Notes: a model not told the origin generated them from the sequence alone. A stretch of DNA of 24,112 nt from CBFIDA01 sp965661085 (GCA_965661085.1 CBFIDA010000013.1:1-24112); one strand, 5' to 3'; counted from the first letter of the stretch, positions 16,075-23,699 are shown. Program-made: numbers and translations.

Positions 16075-17103
16075 TCAGGCCTCTGTCGCTTCTTCTTTCG
16101 TTTTTGCAACAGGACTTGGCAACAGTTCAGTGCGAATGGCTTGTTCAAGCTCATCGGCGATTTCGGCGTGTGCTTTCAAGAAATCCCGAACTTTTTCTTT
16201 ACCTTGACCAAGACGTTCACCTTTGTAACTGTACCAGGCACCCGACTTCTCAACCAGGCCAATCTTCATGCCAAGTTCGATCAACTCACCATGGAAGGAA
16301 ATGCCCTGACCATAAAGAATGTCAAAATGCACTTGTTTGAACGGTGGCGCACATTTGTTTTTGACAACCTTGACGCGAGTCTCATTGCCCTGAATGTCAT
16401 CGGCTCCTTTCTTGATGGCACCAGTGCGTCGGATATCCATGCGCACAGAAGAATAAAATTTTAAAGCGTTGCCACCTGTGGTGGTTTCAGGGTTGCCAAA
16501 CATGACACCAATTTTCATACGGATTTGGTTGATGAAAATCACCAGTGTACCAGACCGTTTGATGTTGGCAGTGAGCTTACGCAATGCTTGCGACATCAGG
16601 CGGGCCTGCAAACCCATGTGCTGATCGCCCATGTCACCCTCAATTTCAGCTCGAGGGGTCAATGCAGCCACGGAGTCCACAATGACGACATCCACCGCAC
16701 CAGATCGAACCAACATGTCGGTGATTTCCAGTGCTTGCTCACCCGTATCTGGCTGTGACACCATCAGCTCATCGACATTGACACCCAACTTTTGCGCATA
16801 AATGGGATCCAGCGCATGCTCCGCATCCACAAATGCAGCGACACCACCCTGTTTTTGACACTCTGCAATGACATGCAAGGTCAATGTGGTTTTACCTGAA
16901 GATTCAGGGCCATAAATTTCAACAATCCGACCTTTGGGCAACCCGCCAACACCCAGCGCAACATCCAGGCCCAATGACCCTGTTGGGATGACGTCAGATT
17001 CTACAGTTTGTGCATCGCCCAGGCGCATGATGGCACCCTTACCAAATTGCCTTTCAATTTGCCCCAACGCCATGTCCAAGGCTTTGCGTTTATCGTCTTT
17101 CAT
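16075..17103 (-). CDS. recA: Recombinase RecA
   Basis: RecA forms ATP-dependent filaments on single-stranded DNA and drives strand exchange. The 342 residues include the N-terminal QIERQFGKGAIMRLGD, Walker A GPESSGKTTLT at about 65-75, VDAEHALDP, VVIVDSVAALTPRAEIEGD (Walker B), MGLQARLMSQALRKLT, loop 2 NQIRMKIGVMFGNPETTTGG and a short C-terminal tail. AGGAG lies 6 nt before the ATG. A small variation is KNKCAPPFKQVHFDILYGQG, where most have [20 protein letters not shown]. It leads the recA-recX-alaS-lysC operon and diverges from mutS. No LexA-type box is seen in the 207-nt intergenic region. Confidence 0.98.
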   Translation of the reverse strand: MKDDKRKALDMALGQIERQFGKGAIMRLGDAQTVESDVIPTGSLGLDVALGVGGLPKGRIVEIYGPESSGKTTLTLHVIAECQKQGGVAAFVDAEHALDPIYAQKLGVNVDELMVSQPDTGEQALEITDMLVRSGAVDVVIVDSVAALTPRAEIEGDMGDQHMGLQARLMSQALRKLTANIKRSGTLVIFINQIRMKIGVMFGNPETTTGGNALKFYSSVRMDIRRTGAIKKGADDIQGNETRVKVVKNKCAPPFKQVHFDILYGQGISFHGELIELGMKIGLVEKSGAWYSYKGERLGQGKEKVRDFLKAHAEIADELEQAIRTELLPSPVAKTKEEATEA

Positions 17104-17140
17104 ATGTGCTCCTCATTACAGATTTGTCTCTCCCGCAAAC

Positions 17141-17169
17141 ATTATGGTGACTTCATAATGAGATTACAA
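17141..17169 (-). promoter_or_regulatory. Sigma70-type promoter of recA-recX-alaS-lysC
   Basis: On the minus strand TTGTAA (17164-17169), 17 nt, CATAAT (17141-17146), ending 37 nt before the recA ATG. No CTG-N10-CAG (LexA box) overlaps or flanks it, so damage induction through a classic SOS box is not supported. Confidence 0.6.
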
Positions 17170-17310
17170 CCCTTTCTTTTACGGGATGCACCACCCCATT
17201 TCCCACACCAAGACACCGTCATTTTGCGTACGTTGACCCCACCCCCAATTTTATGGTTGAATCGAACAGGAATCCTACGCAAACCACCTTGAGCTGTCTG
17301 GAGCACTGGC

Positions 17311-19857
17311 ATGACTGGCACCCCCTCCCAACACACCCCCATGATGCAACAATATCTCAAGATTAAGGCTGCGCACCCAGAGCACCTGCTGTTTTATCGC
17401 ATGGGTGATTTTTATGAGCTTTTTTTTGACGATGCAGTGCAAGCTGCCAAATACCTAGACATCACCTTAACCAAAAGGGGTTCCAGCAACGGGGTGCCCA
17501 TCCCCATGGCAGGCGTGCCCTTCCATGCAGCTGAAAATTATCTGGCGCGACTGCTACAGTCGGGTGCCTCAGTTGCCATCTGTGAGCAAGTGGGCGATGT
17601 GGCGACCACCAAAGGCCCTGTGGCGCGTGAAGTGGTCAAAATTCTCACACCCGGCACTTTGACCGATGCACGCTTTTTGCCACAAGACCAGACACAATAC
17701 TTGGTGGTGCGTCACCAAATTCAAAGCCAACACGCACTGGCTTGGTGTGATCTCAGCACAGGCCAATTGTATTACTTTCAAACAACAGATGAAACACTGT
17801 GCCAATCTGTGTACCAACAACTACATGCCAACGAAACCTTGGTGGCCGAAGACCAAATGCATCTGCTGCCCACGCCTCACCCATGTCACAGCAAACGACC
17901 ACCCTGGGATTTTGAAACCGATACGTGCGTCCGCATACTTCAACACCACTATAAAGTGGACACGCTAGACGGTTTTGGCCTGAGCGACAAACCTGCCGCA
18001 CTGGCGGCAATTGGGGCGTTGATTCAATATTTACAACACACGCAGCGTCGTGCCCTCAGCCACCTTAAACCGCCCGCATGGCATCAAATTTCAGACTACA
18101 TCTTTCTCGACGCACAAACTTGCGAACATTTGGGCATTGTGCATGCTGACCGCAACACCCCTTCACTGGTGGGTTTGCTCGATGACTGTCGCACTGGCAT
18201 GGGACAACGTCTGTTGAAGCACTGGTGTCAACACCCACTGCGCCACACCGAAAGTGTGCTGGCCAGACAACATGCCATACAAGACTTGCAATCACATGCA
18301 TTGATCACGCCAACACAAGCACTGCTCAGCCAAGTGTCAGACGTGGCGCGTATTGCAGCACGCATTGCCTTGATGTCATCTCGCCCTAAGGATTTGGTGG
18401 CACTGCACAACAGCCTTTGCGTCATCCCAACACTGCAAACCACGCTACAAGACATGCCGGATCAAGTGTTGCATGCATGCAACATCGACTTGCAGCCCAT
18501 GCCCAATGTCACAGATTTGTTGGCCAAAGCCGTCGTTGATGCGCCACCTGCCCACATGCGTGATGGCGGTGTGATTCGACCGGGTTATGATGCAGAACTC
18601 GATCATCTCCGCCAATTGTCAGAACATGCTGACGATTTTCTCATGCAATTGGAAGCGCGCGAAAAAGCAGAGACCGGCGCCTCCACCTTAAAGTTGGGCT
18701 ACAACAAGGTGCATGGTTACTTCATAGAGCTTTCTCTGGCACAAAAACATTTGGCGCCCGAACACTATCAAGCCCGACAAACCCTCAAAAATGCTCAACG
18801 TTACACCATTCCTGAACTCAAGCAATATGAGGATCAAGTCTTGTCGGCACGCAGTCGGGCCTTGACACGAGAAAAAGCGCTCTACGAAACATTGCTCCAG
18901 CAGCTTGCCACCCAGACCTCCAAAATGATGATGCAAGCACAATCCTTGGCACACCTCGACGTGCTCGCGTCACTGGCTCGCATCAGCCAATCCAAAAACT
19001 GGGTTAGACCAACACTGACGAATGAACCAAATTTAGACATCCAACAAGGCCGTCACCCCATCGTCGAACAGGTCGCACAACACCCATTTGTGCCAAACAA
19101 CTGCCAACTCCATGATGCCTGCCGAACACAACTGATCACAGGCCCAAACATGGGTGGTAAATCGACTTACATGCGCCAGACCGCCTTGATTGTTGTGTTG
19201 GCGCGCATCGGTTGCAATGTGCCTGCAACAACGGCAACCATCGGTGATTTTGATCGCATCTTCAGCCGATTGGGCGCAGGAGACGACCTCAGCAAAGGCC
19301 AATCAACGTTCATGGTTGAAATGATCGAAACAGCCAACATCGTCAACCACGCATCCTCTCAGAGCCTGGTGCTGCTCGATGAAGTAGGACGTGGCACAGG
19401 CACGTTTGATGGCATGGCCATTGCCTCAGCAGTGGCACAGCGCCTCACTCAAACCAATCAAGCACGCACACTGTTTGCCACCCACTACTTTGAATTGACG
19501 GAGCTGCCAACACATTTGGATGGCATTCAGAATGTGCACTTGGATGCGACCCATGATCGCGGCAACATTGTATTTTTACATCAGGTTAAGCCAGGCCCAG
19601 CCACCAAAAGCTATGGCATTCAAGTCGCTGGCCGCGCAGGCCTACCGCCTGATGTGATCAAAACCGCACAACATGTCTTGGCCCAACACGATTGCACCAC
19701 GCATTCACCCACCATGCTCACCACCCAAAACATCATGCAACCACCATGGATGGAGCAATTGCAGCAACTTGATTTGGACCAACTCAGCCCGAAACAGGCT
19801 TGGGACACCTTGGCTGCGCTTCAACAAACCATCGTGACGCATCTCAACGAAACTTGA
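17311..19857 (+). CDS. mutS: DNA mismatch repair protein MutS
   Basis: MutS recognises mismatches and small loops and recruits MutL. The 848-residue product matches E. coli (853). The N-terminal mismatch-binding domain has FYRMGDFYELFFDDA (Phe34-x-Glu36), then GVPIPMAGVPFHAAENYLARL and ICEQVGDV; the clamp/lever contains GYNKVHGYFIELS; the ATPase has Walker A GPNMGGKSTYMRQTA at about 611-625, FMVEMIETANI, and LLDEVGRGTGTFDGMAIA at about 688-705, followed by ATHYFELTEL and the dimerising C terminus. GGAG is 7 nt before the ATG. It diverges from recA. The promoter of the next gene overlaps its stop codon, and no terminator is seen after it. Confidence 0.98.
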   Translation: MTGTPSQHTPMMQQYLKIKAAHPEHLLFYRMGDFYELFFDDAVQAAKYLDITLTKRGSSNGVPIPMAGVPFHAAENYLARLLQSGASVAICEQVGDVATTKGPVAREVVKILTPGTLTDARFLPQDQTQYLVVRHQIQSQHALAWCDLSTGQLYYFQTTDETLCQSVYQQLHANETLVAEDQMHLLPTPHPCHSKRPPWDFETDTCVRILQHHYKVDTLDGFGLSDKPAALAAIGALIQYLQHTQRRALSHLKPPAWHQISDYIFLDAQTCEHLGIVHADRNTPSLVGLLDDCRTGMGQRLLKHWCQHPLRHTESVLARQHAIQDLQSHALITPTQALLSQVSDVARIAARIALMSSRPKDLVALHNSLCVIPTLQTTLQDMPDQVLHACNIDLQPMPNVTDLLAKAVVDAPPAHMRDGGVIRPGYDAELDHLRQLSEHADDFLMQLEAREKAETGASTLKLGYNKVHGYFIELSLAQKHLAPEHYQARQTLKNAQRYTIPELKQYEDQVLSARSRALTREKALYETLLQQLATQTSKMMMQAQSLAHLDVLASLARISQSKNWVRPTLTNEPNLDIQQGRHPIVEQVAQHPFVPNNCQLHDACRTQLITGPNMGGKSTYMRQTALIVVLARIGCNVPATTATIGDFDRIFSRLGAGDDLSKGQSTFMVEMIETANIVNHASSQSLVLLDEVGRGTGTFDGMAIASAVAQRLTQTNQARTLFATHYFELTELPTHLDGIQNVHLDATHDRGNIVFLHQVKPGPATKSYGIQVAGRAGLPPDVIKTAQHVLAQHDCTTHSPTMLTTQNIMQPPWMEQLQQLDLDQLSPKQAWDTLAALQQTIVTHLNET

Positions 19858-19883
19858 CTTTCAGTCATTCAACATACTATAAT
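19854..19883 (+). promoter_or_regulatory. Strong sigma70-type promoter for the membrane-protein genes at 19918 and 20541
   Basis: TTGACT (19854-19859), 18 nt, TATAAT (19878-19883). The -35 overlaps the mutS stop codon. The start would be near 19890, giving a leader of about 28 nt with GAGG 10 nt before the ATG. Confidence 0.8.
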
Positions 19884-19917
19884 TATGTCACATTAATAAA
19901 CACGAGGTTAAAAAATC

Positions 19918-20526
19918 ATGCTTCAAACCATACTCAATTTCTTCAGATCCGCATTCAATTTCATTGGTAAAATTCTTATTTTCCTCTGGAATGCATCACT
20001 TGGTGCATTGAAAGAACTGTGGTCCGATAAAAACAAAATCGATGACACCTTCAGTGTTGTTGCATGGCTATTGATCATTGCCTTTGCGCTGCGACTTGCT
20101 CCAGTGGTCGGGCTTCTGATTGGTTTGGTGGCACCAGCGATCAACATCACCATTGCTGGATTCGGCATCACGGCATCGCTTATCTACCTGTGTGCCCATC
20201 GTCCCTCGCCCAGAGATTGCCTCAAACCTTTGCTGATGATGATGGCGTGTGCCGCATGGCTCGCTTTGGAAATTGGCATGATTCCTTATACTGTGATGTC
20301 AGCCTATGGCATGCTGGGCATCCTCCTCCACATCACCATCATCACCTTGATCATTGCCAACCACTTTAAACTGGACACACCCCAAAAGTGTATTGTCGGT
20401 GCAGACAGGAACGGCAACCCCAAATCATGGACTTCACTTTTTCCGCGTAGCGTCGTAAATATTGCGCGTCAATTTGGTATGTGTAGCAGCATTGAAGAAT
20501 CAAAAAGGACACAAACCCTACATTAA
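19918..20526 (+). CDS. Unrecognised multi-pass membrane protein (membrane cluster, gene 1)
   Basis: I do not recognise a family. The 202 residues contain a hydrophobic/amphipathic N-terminal helix (about 5-30), then likely membrane segments at about 46-68, 70-92, 103-122 and 127-147, and a polar C-terminal tail of about 55 residues (KLDTPQKCIVGADRNG at its start, SKRTQTLH at the end). Segment two includes LVAPAINITIAGFGITASLI, which resembles a hairpin in the gene at 21337 (FLAPALLITLATATAVITT). No catalytic motif, lipobox or cleavable signal is evident. It has its own strong promoter and GAGG 10 nt upstream, and is followed after 14 nt by the next membrane gene, so the two form an operon. 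A lineage-specific inner-membrane or secreted membrane protein is possible; that is inference. Confidence 0.82.
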   Translation: MLQTILNFFRSAFNFIGKILIFLWNASLGALKELWSDKNKIDDTFSVVAWLLIIAFALRLAPVVGLLIGLVAPAINITIAGFGITASLIYLCAHRPSPRDCLKPLLMMMACAAWLALEIGMIPYTVMSAYGMLGILLHITIITLIIANHFKLDTPQKCIVGADRNGNPKSWTSLFPRSVVNIARQFGMCSSIEESKRTQTLH

Positions 20527-20540
20527 AGGACATTGACCCT

Positions 20541-21215
20541 ATGCCCCATTCGCTTTCATCCTGGCAGCTCATGCCATCGCTTATGAAACACAAAGCAACA
20601 GCACTGCTGCTGTTGCTTGTGGCGGGTCATGCTGGCATCTTCTTGTCATTTTTCTTGATGCATTGCACAGGTTTTTTAGGCTTCATGGCAAGTATGCCCC
20701 ACATGCAATGGATGGCCAACACCCCTACATTGATTGCCTGGACCATGCTGATCATGCAACTGACGCTCTCAGTGTGCGCCTTTATATTCGGCTTCCAATA
20801 TCGTCACAACAAACTCTTTAGTCACCGGAAGTCTAAGAACATTAAAAAAATAAGAAAGTCATTTCATTGCTGCTGGCGTATGTTCAACATCTGTGATCTG
20901 TTAGAATCTTCAAGTCGATCATTTCCTTTGAGCCTGTTCTTTGGATGTGCACCACCCATCATGTTCTTTTGTGGTGCGGATGCCATGATCATCTTCTCCA
21001 TCTATTTGACGTTCATGATCTTCAACATCTGCGTTGGCGCCCTCTATGCAGGTCTTGATGCTTACTACATCGATGCCATCACCATTGCACACACGATAAG
21101 GGATTCAAAGCAGGCGCATGAGGTGAAAGATCCTACATCTGATATTTCTGGCGCTTCTGCACTAAGTCCACTTGACCCGAGTGGCTCCCCCAGGGTTCAA
21201 TCCCCAGTCCAATGA
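20541..21215 (+). CDS. Unrecognised multi-pass membrane protein (membrane cluster, gene 2)
   Basis: No family is recognised. The 224 residues hold likely membrane segments at about 19-51 (ALLLLLVAGHAGIFLSFFLM), 63-86 and 128-172, the last long enough for two passes. A strongly basic cytoplasmic-type loop at about 88-107 (RHNKLFSHRKSKNIKKIRKS) follows the second segment. Cysteines are frequent (10 in all, including FHCCW). The C-terminal tail of about 40 residues is polar and rich in Ser/Pro (SALSPLDPSGSPRVQSPVQ). AAGGA lies 10 nt before the ATG at 20541; ATGs 10 and 14 codons in are alternatives. It sits 14 nt after gene 1 and is probably cotranscribed with it. The segment CAPPIMFFCGADAMIIF weakly resembles hairpins in the neighbours. 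Confidence 0.78.
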   Translation: MPHSLSSWQLMPSLMKHKATALLLLLVAGHAGIFLSFFLMHCTGFLGFMASMPHMQWMANTPTLIAWTMLIMQLTLSVCAFIFGFQYRHNKLFSHRKSKNIKKIRKSFHCCWRMFNICDLLESSSRSFPLSLFFGCAPPIMFFCGADAMIIFSIYLTFMIFNICVGALYAGLDAYYIDAITIAHTIRDSKQAHEVKDPTSDISGASALSPLDPSGSPRVQSPVQ

Positions 21216-21291
21216 AGACAAAAATCCCAATACAGCAGTGTACCTGCCATCACCGTAAAATCGAAACCGTCGCTCCAGCATAACAGCAAAA

Positions 21292-21320
21292 TTGACATCA
21301 ACGGTAAAATGCGCTATAAT
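21292..21320 (+). promoter_or_regulatory. Perfect-consensus sigma70 promoter for the membrane gene at 21337
   Basis: TTGACA (21292-21297), 17-nt spacer, TATAAT (21315-21320): both hexamers and the spacing are exact consensus. It is the strongest promoter in the window. Transcription would start near 21327, leaving only about 10 nt before the ATG at 21337 or 22 nt before the one at 21349. The open frame also covers the promoter from a TTG at 21292, so a simple longest-ORF call would wrongly start there. Confidence 0.88.
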
Positions 21321-21336
21321 CGTTGAAAATAACAAT

Positions 21337-22020
21337 ATGATTACAACCATGCGCAATACGAAAGATTTTACACCGAACCCCACCGCATACACCAAACACA
21401 TTGGCACCATTGCCATACTTATGGCTGCTGGCACCATTGCAGCATGGTTTTTAGCACCAGCATTGCTCATCACCTTGGCCACCGCAACTGCCGTTATTAC
21501 GACCGCCCTGATCATCGGCCTCATCCATGCCCGCGTCAACCAGTCAGAAAGTTCAGAAGAATCTTTAGGTGAGTTCTTACTCGAAGATAACTTAGGCCCT
21601 TGGGATTCAAACGAAGGTGCACTCATCGAGGTTGATTTAGATTCTTGTTCTCATATGTCTAATGAATCTGAAAATCTAAAAAATTCGAAGATATGGCCAT
21701 TGACCAGCACAGGGTTATTCATCTTTACCATGACCCTTGCAGCCATGCTGTTCATGCCCATCCCTGCGCTTGTGATCACACTACAAGCTGTGTCTGCCTT
21801 TTTTGCTTGCCAAGTCGTCATGATCACATACCATTATCACATTCAACCCTTTCTAACCCAAGATGGTGACAAGGTCAATACTTCGGAGGTCTCTATGCCT
21901 GATAGCAAAAGCTTTTCTTCCAATTACCAAAATACTTCTGGCTATGGTAATGGTAAAAGCTTTAGATCTTGGGACGTAAATATTTATGAGGCGAAATGGC
22001 CTGCTGACCTCGAGGTATAA
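21337..22020 (+). CDS. Unrecognised membrane protein with two duplicated hydrophobic hairpins (membrane cluster, gene 3)
   Basis: No family is recognised. The 227 residues form two hydrophobic hairpins, about 22-64 and 121-165, separated by an acidic, Ser-rich loop of about 55 residues (SESSEESLGEFLLEDNLG) and followed by a polar Ser/Asn/Gly-rich tail of about 60 residues ending in AKWPADLEV. The hairpins look duplicated: TIAAWFLAPALLITLATATA at about 33-52 against TLAAMLFMPIPALVITLQA at about 133-151. The start is ATG 21337 or ATG 21349; neither has a Shine-Dalgarno and the leader is very short. Paired hairpins with soluble ends resemble the general build of host-membrane-inserted proteins of intracellular bacteria, but this is only an architectural analogy. 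An intrinsic terminator follows the stop directly. Confidence 0.8.
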   Translation: MITTMRNTKDFTPNPTAYTKHIGTIAILMAAGTIAAWFLAPALLITLATATAVITTALIIGLIHARVNQSESSEESLGEFLLEDNLGPWDSNEGALIEVDLDSCSHMSNESENLKNSKIWPLTSTGLFIFTMTLAAMLFMPIPALVITLQAVSAFFACQVVMITYHYHIQPFLTQDGDKVNTSEVSMPDSKSFSSNYQNTSGYGNGKSFRSWDVNIYEAKWPADLEV

Positions 22021-22021
22021 C

Positions 22022-22065
22022 AAAAAAGCCACGGGATGTCACCAAGAACATCTTGTGGCTTTTTT
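22022..22065 (+). terminator. Rho-independent terminator after membrane gene 3
   Basis: AAAAAAGCCAC (22022-22032) pairs with GTGGCTTTTTT (22055-22065), with an inner GATGT/ACATC stem and an 8-nt loop. It ends in a T run and begins 2 nt after the stop codon. The A run on the other side could stop minus-strand transcripts coming from tsaB. Confidence 0.92.
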
Positions 22066-22263
22066 GTTTCAGTCTCTTTCCAACCCTGCTGACTCATACC
22101 CAACCCATCAAACTCTAATCTCACTCAAAACACTGCATCCTCATCTTTTGGTCTCTGTTGCAGCATAGCATGAGCGTTTAAGCTTCAAATAAGCATAGGT
22201 CAAAACATGCCCAATCATACAATCACTCTACAATACGCGCTCACGTGATCGTTTTATAAACCC

Positions 22264-22431
22264 ATGGTCCATTTTCTGTGCCTATGCGCCATCAGCACCA
22301 TTGCATCCTTCATGCTTCCACCCATCATGATCTACCCAGTGGCAACACTGGGTGGCATCGTATTTGAATGCTTTGCAGGAGACACACGCCATGAATGCAA
22401 ATGTGCGCACGGCAGCAAAAACACGCCTTGA
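22264..22431 (+). CDS. Possible small Cys-rich membrane peptide, maybe a truncated member of the membrane cluster
   Basis: A 55-codon ORF lies between the terminator and the tsaB stop. It has one hydrophobic region and a Cys-rich polar end (HECKCAHGSKNTP). The segment TIASFMLPPIMIYPVATLG resembles the first hairpin of the gene at 21337 (TIAAWFLAPALLITLATAT): T-I-A, a Leu and the following Pro, and A-T line up. There is no convincing Shine-Dalgarno or promoter. It contains an 8-bp inverted repeat. It may be a small gene, a decayed paralogue or chance. Confidence 0.33.
   Translation: MVHFLCLCAISTIASFMLPPIMIYPVATLGGIVFECFAGDTRHECKCAHGSKNTP
22334..22353. repeat. Perfect 8-bp inverted repeat (hairpin)
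   Basis: ACCCAGTG, a GCAA loop, CACTGGGT. There is no T tract on either side, so it is not a standard terminator. It lies about 85 nt beyond the tsaB stop (minus strand) and inside the possible small plus-strand ORF. It could protect the 3' end of the tsaB mRNA. Confidence 0.6.
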
Positions 22432-22438
22432 CAGTGCG

Positions 22439-23119
22439 TCAGGTGACTGCACCTCGCAAGTACACGGGTCGCAATGATGCTGCATCCATGGGAGAAATGC
22501 CTGTATTCTGTTGCATGCGATCGATCATGACCGATGCCGTAATGGGCGCCAAACATTTGGCTGGCCCGGCATCGACGTCGTTGCCTGGCAACCAATTGTG
22601 ATCGCGTTGAACCTTTGAACCCACCAAAACTGCCTGCTGCAATGACACACGCTCTGGCCATGGCACATGCGATGCAGGCAGGATGCATGGCGCCACCTCT
22701 ATGGCTTGGTGCTGCGGTGCTGCGTAGCGATACACCGCCCAATACACTTCTTGCATCCGGGCATCCATGGCAACAGCCACCACGGGTGCTTCTGGGTATT
22801 GAAGGTGGGCCACATCGGCCCACACAGCACACGTACAAAACGGATAAACAGGAGCTTGAACCCACATGGCAATGGTTTGTGCCATCAAGCAACCCACCCG
22901 CACCCCTGAAAAAGAACCCGGCCCGACAGTCACGCCCACACCGTCTAATGCATCGAGGGCATCAAGTCGGCAAGGCAACACTTGGTGTAAAGCGGTCAAC
23001 AAAACGGCTGTGTTCTTTTCTTCACCATCTGACACAAACACATTGGGCTGCGCCATGGTATGATCCATGTAAGCCACAGAGCATGTTTGATCAGAAGTGT
23101 CAATGGCCAACCATCCCAT
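22439..23119 (-). CDS. tsaB: tRNA threonylcarbamoyladenosine synthesis protein TsaB
   Basis: TsaB is the inactive ASKHA-fold partner that forms a heterodimer with TsaD and is needed for t6A37 in tRNA. The 226 residues show LAIDTSDQTCSVAY at the N terminus, VGVTVGPGSFSGVRVGCLMAQ (the GPGSFTGVR signature) and VVAVAMDARMQEVYWAVYR, with RPVYLRG near the end. Length is normal (E. coli 231). The ATG at 23119 follows the lipoprotein stop by 3 nt, so translation is probably coupled; no strong Shine-Dalgarno is present. tsaB beside a lipoprotein gene also occurs in E. coli (yeaZ-yeaY), but this lipoprotein is not clearly of the same family. Confidence 0.94.
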   Translation of the reverse strand: MGWLAIDTSDQTCSVAYMDHTMAQPNVFVSDGEEKNTAVLLTALHQVLPCRLDALDALDGVGVTVGPGSFSGVRVGCLMAQTIAMWVQAPVYPFCTCAVWADVAHLQYPEAPVVAVAMDARMQEVYWAVYRYAAPQHQAIEVAPCILPASHVPWPERVSLQQAVLVGSKVQRDHNWLPGNDVDAGPAKCLAPITASVMIDRMQQNTGISPMDAASLRPVYLRGAVT

Positions 23120-23122
23120 TGC

Positions 23123-23665
23123 TTAAGCCTGCTTGACAAAGAAAATGGCATGTTTCAGTTGTGCATAACCCTCTGAAGAGAGGGCTGGGTACGTCATGCC
23201 CTGCGCCCACATCATGGATGCATGCATCATCAAACTGCCTCGGAGATGAGGCGTGTGCCAATGACTCGGATCCATGCGCAATGTCTGGCCATCGTAACAC
23301 ACTTGTAAGCTGGTTTCAGCGGTCTGTGCTTTATTGGTCAATACTTTGCGTTGACACGTCCCTGCCCGCACATCAAAACGCGTTGGCGTGATGGCCAAGC
23401 GCTGATGACCAGGCCACATCAATGCTGTGCCTCGCTCCAACATCACAGTCACAGTTGGATACTGCGTGGACAAAGCACGCACACCCGTCAAATGATGTAA
23501 CGATGGACGATGTGCAACATCGTATTGTTTCAAAAATGGTTGTTTGGCCTCATCTGACAAAGCCTGCCAATCCGATTCAGACATTGAAAAATCTCGATGG
23601 CTGGCCATTTGGCATCCCATCAAAACAGTCAGTAAAACGCAGCAAAGTATCCGAATGCGTGACAT
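23123..23665 (-). CDS. Predicted lipoprotein of unknown function upstream of tsaB
   Basis: The 180-residue product starts with a type II signal peptide: basic MSRIR, a hydrophobic core, and lipobox LMGC with Cys18. Gln at +2 suggests outer-membrane sorting by the E. coli rule. The mature part has SMSESDWQALSDEAKQPFL near its start and otherwise shows no motif I can name; it contains three further cysteines. ATG 23665 has AGAGGAAG about 4 nt upstream, which rules out the longer frame to 23794. It is the first gene of a two-gene unit with tsaB. The E. coli neighbour of tsaB is a Slp-type lipoprotein; similarity to that cannot be confirmed by eye. Confidence 0.85.
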   Translation of the reverse strand: MSRIRILCCVLLTVLMGCQMASHRDFSMSESDWQALSDEAKQPFLKQYDVAHRPSLHHLTGVRALSTQYPTVTVMLERGTALMWPGHQRLAITPTRFDVRAGTCQRKVLTNKAQTAETSLQVCYDGQTLRMDPSHWHTPHLRGSLMMHASMMWAQGMTYPALSSEGYAQLKHAIFFVKQA

Positions 23666-23699
23666 GAAGCTTCCTCTACAATCATAACCCACCATGGCA

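Noticed and set aside
21170..21215. tRNA-like T arm (AGGGTTCAATCCCC) and D-arm-like piece at the end of membrane gene 2
   Set aside because: The T stem has an internal mismatch, the spacing leaves no acceptor stem, and no anticodon arm can be drawn; it encodes the gene's C terminus. Not a tRNA or clear att site.
21292..21336. TTG start for membrane gene 3 at 21292
   Set aside because: The TTG is the first half of the -35 TTGACA; transcription starts downstream of it.
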